From: Himantopus leucocephalus
Lineage: Eukaryota > Chordata > Aves > Charadriiformes > Recurvirostridae
DNA length: 64,000 nt
Direction of reading: 5' to 3'
Assembly: GCA_003993805.1 (NCBI GenBank)
Contig: RSEF01000001.1
Location: 92,699,527 to 92,763,526, forward strand
Made by a program: the position numbers and the translations under genes. Positions 51,801 to 64,000 of this stretch are shown here, piece after piece. Numbering within the stretch: the stretch's first letter is position 1; each line of letters opens with the position of its first letter. The notes below the pieces were generated by a model. The model saw only the letters and a list, made by a program, of their open reading frames with translations. It was not told the DNA's origin and ran no database searches.

Positions 51801-54800
51801 TCAGTTTGGTTCTGCTGAGAAACAAAATAGCTAAATTCCTCATCCTTTGGCTTGAAAAAGTGCTTGTCTTCACTTTGCTGCTGTTGCTGTGCCAGAGGAA
51901 GAAGACCTGTATTTATTATTTATTGTTTTCTGCTTGTTACTAATCTTGGTTTGCGTTGCAAAAGCTGACTTCCTGTGAATGTATTAAGAGTGGTATGAAG
52001 GGCTCACTAATCAGTGCTTTATAAAATATCATTAATAATTTACATGCTTTAAGAATGGACCCATAGTGTTTCCAGGAAATATGCCAAATATTATCTGTGA
52101 GTAACCTCCTGTTAAATATTTTATCAGCAAGAAATAATTTAAACCATCAAATGAATTCCAGCTTTTGGTGTCATGGTGGGTCACATGTGTGAGTCTGGCA
52201 TACTTCACAACAAACTGTGTTGGTCCTCAGATAAGAAGGTAAGGTATGAGAGGACCATGGAGAAGACTTAGTCAGGGAGAAACTATGCATTTCTGGGGTG
52301 CTCAGAAGAGATTAGAGCATTAAATGATGGGTGGCAAAGGGAGACATTACCTCTCTAAGGTAGGTTTAAGAAAAAGATCAAGGAATTGGAGGAGGTAAAG
52401 TTGGAGCGTCATGTAGGAGAGACACCAGACATATTCCAGAGGATCTGTGTCTCTGTCTTAGTCTCCTTCTCCAAATTTGCTGAGCAACAGTGAAGTGGCA
52501 GACTACTTTTTGCATATTAGCCTCTTTCAGGGTGATGGTAGCAGGAAGTGATTCACCTGTCTGGCAAGGCAGCCTCCTTAGAAACCAACCATGTGAAAAT
52601 CGTGCTGTATGAATGATCAGCCTAAGGTATTGCTGTCAGCCAGGTTGTGCTCTGGACATGTTTCTAGGCTGCTGTCAGGGAAATCAGTGCAAAGCAGTTA
52701 GGAAGTGCACTTCTTATCTTGCATGCTGCTGTAGTCTTATCTGTCACATAAAAGTTTTTTTTTTTTTTAAAAGAAAGCTTTTTCTAAAGGAAACATCCGT
52801 CATTACATTGTATATAGAGATCAACAGGTTTTGCATTCCTTGTGGTGTTATCAAGTCCTTTCATCAGCTAACCAGCTAATTTACACCACCACAGCCTTCC
52901 TGTTACAGATAGAAGGAAGGATTTGATGTAACCTGAAACCCTAACTCACTCATTACCCAGCAGAGGGTCACTCTGCTATAGCAGTGAATGCAATGAATAT
53001 AAAAGCATTTTAATGGAAACCTTCCCTGCAGCTGGAGAACATCATTCTGTTTGAAGAATTTCTGGTAAACAGGCATTTTCCAAAACATAAACATTTGGTT
53101 TTTAAATGAATATTTATTCTGTTTCACTCTACATTTATTTGTAAAGAGGAAATGTCTGTATAAATAGATGATTAAGATCTAGAGTGCACAGTACCAAAGA
53201 GGAGTTGTAGCTTATTCTTAATCTCTGTAGGAAGAAAACATTCTGAACCTGTGATGGTCAAAGGAAAAACAACGTTGAAAGCTGCTTTTGGTACATTTAG
53301 AGTGGAAGAGTGCACTGTTGCACGTTCAGAGTTCTAAGTGCTTCTTCTGACCTTTTACGGTGCATAGGGCACATGCATAATCACAGAGCAATAGCCAGAA
53401 TCATTTGTAAAGCTGAAGAGCTCGTGTTTGCTCACAGTTGGCCTGGGGGTTAGCATGTAAAGTAAGAGAAAGGAGATAAATCTTCCTTGCATATCACTCA
53501 ATGCCCTCAGTTATTGCTCTTGCTCTCCCTGAATACAAAAACAAGGGAGAGCTAATATCCACATTCAGCAAGGCATTTAGCATCACTTCAGCTACGTAAG
53601 CTGTCTCACATATGCTTTTCCATTTGTTTGCAGTGCTCCTCACTTTAAATATTTGATGGTAAGGTGATGCTTCAACTAAGGCAAAACCAGAGTTTTGTCT
53701 CACTTCTGGCCTCTGTGCAGCGGAGGGAGTTGCTAGCAGTGAAGAGACTTGAGCTGCCCATTTAACTGAAGATCTCACTGTCAGACTGCTGACTGGGAAA
53801 GTGATCTGCACCTCTAAGTCCCTACTTTTGCTTTACTCAAGTCAGCCTAACTATGCCAAAACAAAGTTTTATTCCTTAAATCTTTTTTTCAGCAGTGCAG
53901 TCTTCTGTGGTCATAAATCTTTATATACTCTATTAGATCAAAAATCTATGCTTGGATGATCACACAGATGTCCAGATGATGTCAGTGAATCAAGGTCAGC
54001 ATTGATACAAGTATATTTCAACTAGGCATGCTTAGATCAGGTATGTGATGATTTTGAATAATTCTGCATACTTTTTTGAGGGTAAAATTTGCTCCTTATT
54101 TACTTGTAAGGTCATCACACAGTCTAAGAGGATAAGCTGTGAGAACAAACTCAGATATCCTCCCCCACCCCTGCCCTATTCATTAACAACACTAGGTACA
54201 CAGGTAAACACGAACCAAATACAATTTTTCCCCCAAACTTGCACTTACATGGAACTTTCCAAGACGATATAATATCCAAGATATCAAAATAATGAGGTGA
54301 TTATTGTTTTCAGAGGGGGTAGGTATCCTGCATTTGGGTTAATTTCTTCCTGTTGTTATTTTGGACTCAATTCCCAGCCTACTGATTATTTGCAATCGTC
54401 CACACTGCAGGTCGGCCTAATAGCGAGAAGACCCTGTGTAGCTCTGTATGACTCCTGTCTAATTCCTCGTGTTGAAAAGTTTCCATTACCCCCTTGAAGG
54501 AGTTCAGGAATGCTATGTAATACCACATGTAGAGTTTTTCAGAACTTATTTTCAAATTCAAATGAAACAAACAGTTCCAATAAGATTAAAATACCTTGGA
54601 AGAGTGGATTTTTCCAGAAAAAAAAGTATTGTTTTATAGAGGTCTGTATCCTGCTGAAAAAATAATTCAGAACATGCCCTTCTTGCTTTATTGCACTGTA
54701 TTTTGCAAAATAAGTGGGATTAAGGATGGACTCAGAACAGCATTTTTGCCTTGATCCATTTTTTGTATAATACATATTTAACATGTTTCACTTGAATGGC

Positions 54801-57800
54801 CTTTTTATGTTAATGGTTCAGAGGCTTTACTGGAATGTTTGCAGGAAAGTATCACTGTTGGGTTCTGTGGCTATTTTCTTTATATCCATTAAATTGCTGT
54901 ACTTCTTAAATTGTAATTGACAGAGTAATATCTGAACAATTTCTGTGTTTTGTGCTCCAGTCTTCTTGCTCATTCTGAACTGCTTTCTGGGAAGACATTT
55001 AAAAACAAACTAAACCCATAATGGCCTCTAGAAGGGTAAATGACACTCAAAGCCAAAATCTTCTAAATGCAAAGATGAGTTTCTCTGAATGAACACTGAA
55101 CTCTTTAAGCCTTTAACCATGTGGTTAACCTCTGTTCATCTGTGTGTTTCACCAGAATATTCTGAATTATGCTCATCTTCACTGAAACTATGTAAAAATT
55201 GTTTCTTTCCCTTTATTTTTAAACTCAGAAACCAAATGATCCTGGGAAGGAAAAGTATGGAAAATGTTGAGGGGAATCTAGGAGGTACTAGGAGCTATTT
55301 CACTGGCTATTTCCAAAATTTCCTTCTGCAAAGGTCAAAGCAGAAACAGTACAGCATTTTTTGAAAAGGGAAGTGAACGGTCCCTATAAAGCCACCTTTC
55401 ATGTTACTATAATTATTAATTCTAACATATTAGAGGGTGCATCTGTATTTTTAAGAGAAAGAGAGCTGGGAAATAATCTTAAGCACCTATCTGTTTCCTA
55501 ACCTAACTTAAAGTATTCACTGATCTATTTTGAACTAGTAAAACTCTCCCGCTGCTCTGATCTAGCAGAGAGCAGCCTTAAGCTGTGTGTATGTAACCCA
55601 GTTGGTATCATTTGGTCTGAGGACTAGGAGTCAGCTCCTGTTCCCTTTTTTACTTAGTGGGAGATGCACAGGTATATTAGATGGCACTAAAAACTGACCA
55701 GGTCTCTGGTTGTCTTGAACAAACACAACAATAGATGGTCCTCATTAAGGCAACTTACAATAAAGATGCAAGCTAACCTGTTGATAAAGACTGAGGAACA
55801 GGACATAATATTCAGGCAGGCATTGGTGTTTATAAACCAGCCATGTAGCATTGAAATTTTTAGTCTGCTTCAGAGAAAAAAAAAGTGTTTTAAAGAGGTA
55901 TTAAGACCTATTGATAGACAGTTTCTTGCTATGTCTGAAGAAAAAATGTGGAGAGGGGTGAGTACAATAATAAAATTTCCTACAGCTATGGAGAAGGTGA
56001 AAAAACTTGGAATTATATACAGAATAAAATGTTACTTCCTGTTACTGAATCACATAGTATAAGTTAAAGATGGAAAGGGTTTGAGGAGCAAAGACAAGGG
56101 AAGGTCATCACTTGATGACAGAGAGAGTGAAGAATGAGTCAAGGGATGTGCAGAGTGGTGATGTTGTTCAAGCTATAACTTAAGGGAGGTAGGGACATTG
56201 ATTTTAGCAGAAACATTCCAGATGGGTATTATGTTACACAGAAAGTCTTGTTATCAGTAAAAGGGAACTCATCGTGCATACAGTCCGATTAAAATCTTAT
56301 CATTGCAACAAAAAAATACAATAGACACTGTTAGTAGTACAGTTACATTAGTATCAACACTGCAATATTCAGTTTGTTTGACACTATTTTTATGTCTTCT
56401 TAACATAGACTACTTCTTTCTACTGATCCCAACTAAAATTTAAAAGTTGCACAACAGCCATCCCTCTTCAATTAACACAAAGAGCTGCCAGTTTTTGTGA
56501 TTACCTAGCTTTGTTAGCCCTTTACCGTGCATTGTATTTTCAGAACTATACTGAAACAGGCTAGACAGTAATCACGTAACCATTGAGCAATAGTTATTAC
56601 AGCTAAAACAAACTAAAACCCATTTATAGCAGGGCAAACCCAGGCAAGTTTTGAGACCCTGAACTATTAGGTCAATACAAAATTTGTGGTGTTTTAACAG
56701 TCATGGCAATATTTTTTTTTACTGGGTTAGAGTGGGTGGAGCATGAGTATATATTATAGAGACAAAGAAATGTCTGTTGCAGTAGCGACGGTGAGTGCCT
56801 TTCATGACAGCAGCGTTTCTGAGGCCTGACATACACTGGGTATAGCGCCTGCAGAAAGGTCCCTGATGAATATGCTGGTGAGATTATGGGCTCACATATG
56901 GGCTTACAGGAGACATAATGATGCTGCAGGTTATTAAGGAAGAAGGTAACAGAGAAAGTTTGGTAGGAAATAAATTAAAGGTTCTTTTTTAACTGATAGA
57001 GAAAATTGCATTAAAAAATGGTACCACCATTTCAGTCCAAACAAAACCAGAGAAAAGAGGTAGATTAATGAGTTCTTCTGGCGAAGTCAGCTGTTTATTT
57101 TGTGTTTGTGGATGAGTTTACCCAAAGATAGTGACAAGTTCTTTGAAACAGGTGTGAAAAAAATTGAAAGGACTTCCTGAAGATAGAACTAGAATAGTAA
57201 AAGAAGAATGAAGAATAGATTCATGAATTAAAGAAAAAATACAGCTGGATGTTTGCAAGCTAATGGATCGAAGAAATGACTATCAAGTACTGATTTTGGT
57301 CTTTGGCTAAACAAGGTCATGAGAAATTTCTGATGAGAACTTCAACCAAGTACAAGTGACGGAAGGTTGTTTTGGAGAAGCTGTTGAGTTTTCCTAAATC
57401 TGAAAACAAGAATTGAAGTGAGTGATCTATGGTTTCTGATTTTTTTTCTGAGTTTCTACTGTTGGATTTGGTGGAAATGACGTTGCTCCAAAATGTGCTT
57501 GTAATGTGTCAACCAAATGGTATTCATTTGAAAGTGAAGATTCAATAGATAATTATATACTTGTTCATCTTTAAGCATGCATACAGCCCTGCTGTCCTCA
57601 TTACATAGACTAGTAGGAAGTAGTAATTAGAACAGGTTTGATTTTTTTTTTAGCAAAACTTTTGTCCTCAGAAAATGTTGATTCATGAAAAACTTTCTTG
57701 TGGTAACATTTCTATGAAATTTTCCTCTGGGGTGGGTTCAGTGCTCCAGACTGAAGGTGGAACTGAGACAACCACTATCGTTGCAGATCAGCATCCTAGA

Positions 57801-57868
57801 TCAGGGCCTGGAGCACACAAATGGTCCTCAGCTGGTTCCTGCAATGGCTGATTTAGAGTACAGACACT
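48892..57868. other. Long unique stretch, no gene seen
   Basis: About 9 kb. A GC-richer part at about 50480-51060 carries a 107-codon + frame (50754-51077), and other frames of 105 codons (53494-53811 on -) and 115 codons (55715-56062 on +) occur; none shows a known domain. A 14-base T run lies at 52755-52768. No RNA gene or transposon is recognised. Confidence 0.6.
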
Positions 57869-58300
57869 AAATCGTAGAATCATAGAATGGTTAGAGTTGG
57901 AAGGGACCTTAANNNNNNNNNNNNNNNNNNNNNNNNNNNNNNNNNNNNNNNNNNNNNNNNNNNNNNNNNNNNNNNNNNNNNNNNNNNNNNNNNNNNNNNN
58001 NNNNNNNNNNNNTCTCACCACCCTCACTGTAAAAAATTTCTTCCTATGTCCAATATAAATCTACCTGCTTTCGGTTGAAAACCATTACCCCTTGTTCTGT
58101 CACTACAGGTAGTCTTTTTCCATCTTTCATGGAAGCGCCTTTTATATACTGAAAGGTCACAATAAGGTCTCCCCAGAGCCTTCTCTTCTCCAGGCTGAAC
58201 AATCCCATCTCTGTCAGCCTTTCTTCATAGGAGAGGTGTTCCATCCCTCTGATCATTTTCATGGCCTTGTTCTGGACCCACTCTAACAGGTCCATATCTT
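57869..58300 (-). mobile_element. CR1 LINE, young 5'-truncated copy with octamer tail
   Basis: Reverse-oriented CR1 with a clear 3' tail (AATCGTAGAATCATAGAATGG, about 57869-57889) followed by GTTGGAAGGGACCTTA and the 100-N gap. Beyond the gap, the minus strand from about 58300 to 58044 encodes the ORF2 C-terminus: [18 protein letters not shown], then [20 protein letters not shown] and [13 protein letters not shown]. It then reads through the conserved region upstream of the ORF2 end and stops early. Its 5' end is lost near 58300, inside the segment that encodes KKDM in longer copies. It is one of the least decayed copies in the window but far too short to be active. Confidence 0.95.
57913..58012. 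other. Assembly gap (100 N)
   Basis: Exactly 100 N within the CR1 copy. From typical CR1 spacing, the missing part is the 3'-UTR and the last codons of ORF2, and its real length may exceed 100. Confidence 0.95.
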
Positions 58301-61300
58301 TTGGTCCCATACAGAAACTAACAAACATCACTGTTTTGCTAGTATGGTGGCCTATACATTTCTACATCTCTGGAGTGAAATAGCTACTGTTATTCCCTTT
58401 CTACAGCCAGCTCATGCCTGGATGTTACTTCTTTCCTACCACCTTAGCTAGTCTTCTGCTGAAAGATGTGGTTTTTTCCATATGTTTCCTGTGACTAGTC
58501 TTTTCAACCTCCTGTGCCCTGCTTGGATGCTTCATAGTTTTTGTATATTTTCAGTTCTTTTCTCTTTAAACTTGCCACTGTATATCTGGTTCATTCTCCC
58601 CCACCCTTCCCCCATTCTTGATTAGGAGACCGTAAAATGGGACAAAGTCCAAAAAAGCGCATCTGGTATATTTTTTAATTTTGGCTCAGCCATCCAACCA
58701 GAAGTTGAAGAATGGAAGGATTGAAGCCATCTGGCAGCAGCACTGTGAGGAGATACTGCTGTTTTATTTTTTAATGGCTCCCTCCCAACTTTGCAAATGA
58801 CTGACTCTGCTATTGCCTTCATTTAAGTTACTCTTGCAGCTGTGGCTATATCTTTGGCTTCTTCTTATCTCCTTACACCATGGTAAAGGAAGTATGAAAT
58901 TATAAACTGTGAAATCATATGATTTTTGATTTTTTATATTTATAACCCTATTTCATATCTGATTACATTGAATTGTATGCAGGGAATTACAGTATTTTCT
59001 TGTGTATGCCTCTGTAACTTTTTATTGGATATGGTTTTCATCTTAATTTTGGACATTTATTAAAATCTAAACAATAGACCTGAATAAGCTGAACATGGTA
59101 CTAAATATTTAAAGAGGATGTTCTTTAAAATGCTGAATTAAAATGTTTCTTACTTCTGTGTACCAGGAACAGACAAATTTCATTACTGAAGTTTACTTCT
59201 GCATTAACTTGACTGTGTTCATCTACTGAATATGACTTCAGCAAACAGTAAAAGTAGAATAAGTAGTGTGATATCTAGATACTATGTTGAAGAAATCAGG
59301 CTCAGCTTTTGCTTTTAATTAAACTTTTAAAATATTGGAGTGAACAGAGTTCCACTGACTTACTATTAATCCAAACCAATATCAGCTCCTGGAGTCTACT
59401 GTGTTCACCGAGGGTCAGCCAATGAAACATTCTGCCTAACCTACAAGTGTTGCTACTGAAATTAATTGTAGTATTTGAAGAGTGTGAGTGGAATTAATTT
59501 CAGTGAATTACCACAAGAAAAAAGTAAGCTGTCTGGAAAAGAGGCATGGTTCAGTTTCCTAAATGTAAGCATGTTGTATTATTTGAGAAAAAACACTGAT
59601 GTTATTCAGACATCCACAATTGTCTAACAAATATGACCTATGAGAGAGAGATATGTGTCCTTCCAGAAGAGCAGATGATAGCCCAACAGCATACCCGAGA
59701 GCATCTACAACACTAGATACCTATGCTTGAGGTTGCCCAAATTTCCCTCTCCCTCTGAAGGCAGTCTTATCCTCACTGAATGATTCATCCAAGACAAAGA
59801 TGATCCTGTCTCCCTGCACTGACTATGGGGGAACCAGAAGGAGTAACTTGGCCAAGATGTCCAACTCTGAAACAACTGAAGTTAAGCAAGATCATTCTTA
59901 CTTTAGTCGACTTAACATCACTTAGTGGTAATAAGCATGAGTAAATGCTCCAAAGATAAAATTATACATTTTGCACTTTTTTTCAACTTAGAAATGTGTT
60001 TTGAGCCTAAGTATGACTAAAATTAATAATATCCCTATATTAATGTAGAAAAGAGTCAACATGCTGTAGCATTAAGGCTAGGAGAGAAATAGAAATATGG
60101 TTCAGATGAAAAAATTTTTTCTTTTCTTTAATCTACTGTGTAAAAGCAATGTCACATCTCTTTCATCATTCATGTTGAAGCCAATGACGACTTTACCATC
60201 AATTTTATTGGGAGAATGATCTAATCTCAATATTTTGCACAAAATATCAAGACAGTTGGCCATGTAAAGCTACGTAATACATACCTAGCCAAAGTTCAGT
60301 GGAAGTAGAAAGAAACTTTTATAACTTAAAGTACAGATAGGTCTTGCAGCTCATCTGGCAAAACACCTGAACTAAGAAAAAAAATGAGGAAAGGAAAAGG
60401 CACAGAGAAAAAAAAGAGAGAGAGAGGCCTGGTCTTAATCTCCAGGCCTGTCATTTATTTCTTTCACACAAAAAGTATGGGACACAGGTGGCTGAATGTC
60501 AAAGATCATACTCTGTCTGCATGCTTCATAAGGCATGGGACAAATATATGAAACAGGCTGGGAGAACAGAAAAATCACAAAAAGTGGGTGCAGTTTCAGT
60601 GACCCAGGTCAAAGGTTGCATTGCTTTTGGTGTTTTACAAATGTTTGACAGATTAAATGCCCACCTCCCATGGTTAGCAAATAAGCCATGCAAGTAAGAG
60701 TATTCATAAGACATAAAACTTCATTCAATGTCCTTATTGTGAGGGATCAGGGTCAATTAACATGAGTAGCACATGTATGTTCTCAGTATACACACACACA
60801 GTCTTGGATTATCCTGGATTTGGAAAACACATATTAAAATATGTTTGTAATGGTAGAATAACACCCTGATGAAGGGGAAAAGGATTAGAAGTAAGAAAGT
60901 AGGATATTTACATACCATTATCAAAGAAGGTGATAATTGTATAATTTCCTATACGTGTATTTGGCTCTTTGATATCCTTCTTGAGTAAAAGTTTATTTAG
61001 TGGAATTTGGTAAAAAAGTATGAGAGATTGAAAGCCCATGAAGTTTCAATACAACATAGTCCACAGACTATGGCAGTCTTTTCAAAGGCAGTAGTTTTCA
61101 AATTAGTTCTTGTTAGGTCTATGTTGTGTTCAGCCTTGTTCCCAGTGGTGATAATTTTGACAGGTAAGGTGAAATACTGTGATTATTTGAAAGAACATAT
61201 TTTCACATAGTGGCAGCACATGAAGTTCTTGGTAGGCCCATGAGAGTACTGTAAATGCACTTGAGAATCAATGAACTGCACACACAACTGTTTGTACAAG

Positions 61301-64000
61301 TGTTGATCCTTATGTATTTCAGTACTGTGGCAATGAATCATTCCTGAAGATAATGCCGTAGGTGCTATTACAGTGACTCTGAGATTTTGGGTTTACCTAT
61401 GGCAGTCCCTTCTTTCTACCCTTTGGCAATTACTGAAGGTAGAAAGTATCTATTTTACTTGCTGAATTTGTCTTCATAGCGCATGAAAAGCTATTGGAAT
61501 TACCTTGTCCAAGAATCCATGCTGGTTTACATCTTCTAAAACATTGGCCCTTACTTAAAAAATGTTTTTGTGCTTCTCAAGACTGAAAGTAAGCTTTTCT
61601 CTTGTTCTCTACCCCCTGAAGATTTCCTTCGGTAACTAGTGATGAGACGGGATCAGGACTGGACAGCATTATATGCAGTACAGGAAAAGTGTGGTTTGAG
61701 ACCAGATCTGATTATGGCTATGGAAGACTTTTATTCTATTATTGAAGATTTTAGTACAATTTCCTAAGGAAACAAGGTTTATGCAGTCATACTTACTCTC
61801 TCTTTTATCTTTTTCTCTGTACCTGTCTCATTCTGTTCTTTCCTCCTTTCTTTGAATCAAGCAAACAATAATCTACATACTGGAAAACCGTAAAAAGTTT
61901 CAGTCAAATTGGACATAAGGCAGAGCTCTCACAGAAAAAGATATTTCTTTAAGAAATATGCAGCTAAAGTGATGAAAAAAGATATCAGAAGTGTTGATGA
62001 CTGTGGGTTGCTGCTGACTGCAGCTAAGTCTCCGTGTTACCAAACACCAAAGAAGCCACATAAAAAAGCAACTTTATGGGGAAAGTTTCAATCAAAGCTT
62101 GCAGTCAACCATGAGAAGCAAATCCATAGGAAATCAAGCTTCATGAGTTCTGGTGCTCAAAGAGCTTCTTGTTTTACTTAAAATGAATGACGATTTTTTC
62201 TTTGTTAGGCTTTGAAATAGAGGTCTCTGTATCAAGGCTTAATGAATTTGACCAAATTAAACTGACTCCAGTGAAAGATACCTCAACCTGTTTTGCAACT
62301 TTCTCTAAATAACTTATTGCATTTCTGAAACACTTTTCTCCCGACAAACATGTTTCATTGGCTTCATGTTCTGAGCATTGAAAAATTCTGAACATTTTCT
62401 AAGTAGAAGCTGCAACAAAGGAAGAATCTGAATGTATCCTCTATATGTTTTTAATAGGTTTCTCTCTGTCAGATACATCCGTGCTTATGCCTATGCGACA
62501 TGCAACAATGTAAATGAAATGTTTAATCACAAACCAATACTCCAGATATTATCTCAAGGTCATGTCACTTTTTGCAGCTGTCAATGACAGGTTTTTCAAG
62601 AAAGATTTACAGAAAGAGCAAAGGCCTGGAAAGCAGCAAGAATCAAAGGTTGGAAACATTAGAGAACTGGCTACAGGGGAAAGAACGATAAGAATTACTA
62701 TAGTAAGAATATTTGATTATTGCTGATAGTTTTGCTCTGTATCCTACCTGTTGGTTGTAATACATGTAAGTATTTTTTTTTACTACAGATTTTACAAAAG
62801 AGAAAATATATATTCACAAGGGTCAGGACAGTGGGTTAACGGCATGTTCCTGAATGACCGTGTTTGTGTATGTGTATATGTATACCTTTTGTGTGCATGA
62901 ACTACATGAAATTACAAAATAATTAAACAGACTATGAAGAAACTGAAGGGTATCCACCTTACTGAAGTCCCCTTTTTAGGGAATATATTTTGCCTTTATT
63001 TGGAAGAAAAAAGTGTTCTGTTCCTTCACCTGATTTTGTGTGTGTATGTACGGAAGAGATGAGATCTCTATACTGGGCAGATGAGTAAGTTGTATTACAC
63101 CTGCATGAAAGTATTTTGATATGTTTGGCAAAAAGAGTGCAGAGCTGCAACGTTTTCTCTTGTTGTCAGATATATTTGCTGTTTCATTTCATGGACTGAA
63201 ATGGCTGACTTACTCAGACTCTGGGCCTCAAGTCCAGGCATGAAGAAAGTAAGATTTCACAGGTGCCTCTCCATGTTCCCATGTTTTCTTTATGCTATGC
63301 GTAGGCCAAATTCAGCCCCTCGGAAGGCAGTGGCCACACACCAGACCTACTCTCAGAGAGCTGCTCCTACACCCCTTCTGCTTGGCTTAGCTAAGAAGCC
63401 TCCCGCCCCAGTGACCTGCAAAATCACCTTTACACTTGACAGCAGAATAACGCCTCCTAACAAGCTGGAAATTCTGGGTAATCACGTGCTACATCTAGGT
63501 TGACCAGCAGTTACATGGTTTTGACTGCCGCAAAGCCCTGTTCTCCCGATTGTTCATGCTGCAGAAGTGGTCAGAACATGCTACACCTGCCTCTCAGCAT
63601 GCTTCCTTGGGTCTTCTTTTTATAGAAATGGGTAAAAGAGGGTGTGATATACAGTGAACTCTCTCCAGTATGATGTTGGGATGCATGGGATGCAATTAGA
63701 GTGACCATTTGAACGCAGAACTTTGGAAGTGTTCTGGCTCACATTTTGGCCCAGCCTCTCCATCCCTCCCTCCTTTCAGGTTTGTTTTCCCCAAGTAGGA
63801 GGTTTGTGGCCAGGTTTGCATGTTTCCCCCAAGTAGTATCTACTACTGCTAATCATGGAGGCAGAAGAGTGGCCTGGATGGGCCACAGATCTAAGTCTAT
63901 CAGATATTTTTATGTTCTTCCACTAAAAAATTGTGTATTTATGTATTTATTACTTATGTAATAAGTATTCTATGTAACAGAATTTGAAAACAACTTTATG
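58301..64000. other. Unique sequence to the window end, no gene seen
   Basis: AT-rich with a slightly GC-richer part near 63200-63850. The longest frames (100 codons at 63201-63503 and 90 at 61909-62181, both +) show no known domain. A short (AG)n tract lies at about 60415-60428, a CA repeat at 60790-60800, and a TG-rich patch near 62860-62885. No transposon tail is recognised. Confidence 0.6.

Noticed and set aside
53494..53811. 105-codon minus-strand frame
   Set aside because: No recognisable domain or homologue by eye; length is within what chance gives in 64 kb read in six frames.
55715..56062. 115-codon plus-strand frame
   Set aside because: No domain, no neighbouring gene structure, and composition like the flanks.
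61909..62395. 90-codon (+) and 73-codon (-) frames, considered as exons
   Set aside because: No family resemblance and no convincing splice acceptor and donor pair with phase.
63201..63503. 100-codon plus-strand frame in a GC-richer part
   Set aside because: Proline- and arginine-rich by composition; no domain or conserved motif seen.
1..64000. CRISPR arrays, bacterial operons, riboswitches, tRNA or rRNA genes
   Set aside because: No regularly spaced repeats, no dense co-directional genes and no cloverleaf or rRNA core words; the sequence is vertebrate.

Overview
This window reads as AT-rich, gene-poor nuclear DNA from a bird, either intergenic or deep intronic. The evidence is the chicken-type CR1 LINE copies: reverse-complement 3' tails built on the ATTCTATG octamer, and 5'-truncated ORF2 C-termini. 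Much older CR1/L3-type relics shared across amniotes sit alongside them. I see no SINE or L1 sequence, recognised repeats cover only a small part of the window, and long unique stretches separate them. I found no open reading frame that I can assign to a cellular gene, no tRNA or rRNA, no CpG-island promoter, and none of the dense gene packing of a bacterium, plasmid or virus. The open frames longer than 100 codons do not resemble any family I know, and several are obvious products of base composition.

Layout. Positions 1-12518 are unique sequence, with a GC-richer patch at about 4100-5200. That patch holds a cluster of three identical TAATTACA octamers and is a candidate regulatory element. 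A G-run, a pyrimidine tract and small A/T repeats also lie here. Positions 12519-30000 hold three avian CR1 copies (12519-12793, 19573-20344, 28197-28458), a probable old CR1 3' end (20748-20930) and a relic of the CR1 ORF2 linker/RT region (29040-29400). Positions 35303-39720 form the densest repeat zone: two clearly separate ancient CR1/L3-like relics (35303-35890 and about 36725-37745), a weaker third piece, and a false-looking triplication at 39163-39421. Positions 42000-58300 are mostly unique, with a fourth young CR1 at 57869-58300. The remainder to 64000 is unique.

Assembly quality is a main theme. Four gaps of exactly 100 N break the window, three inside CR1 copies and one beside a poly-A run. 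Single N characters sit between short direct repeats at several places, which points to contig ends joined without merging their overlap. The tandem copies at 39163-39421 are best explained this way.

No genes act together here. The observations worth following are the TAATTACA cluster, the orientation bias of the CR1 copies (nearly all on the minus strand), the well-preserved ancient CR1 relics, and the assembly joins. I did not find a convincing undescribed biological system.
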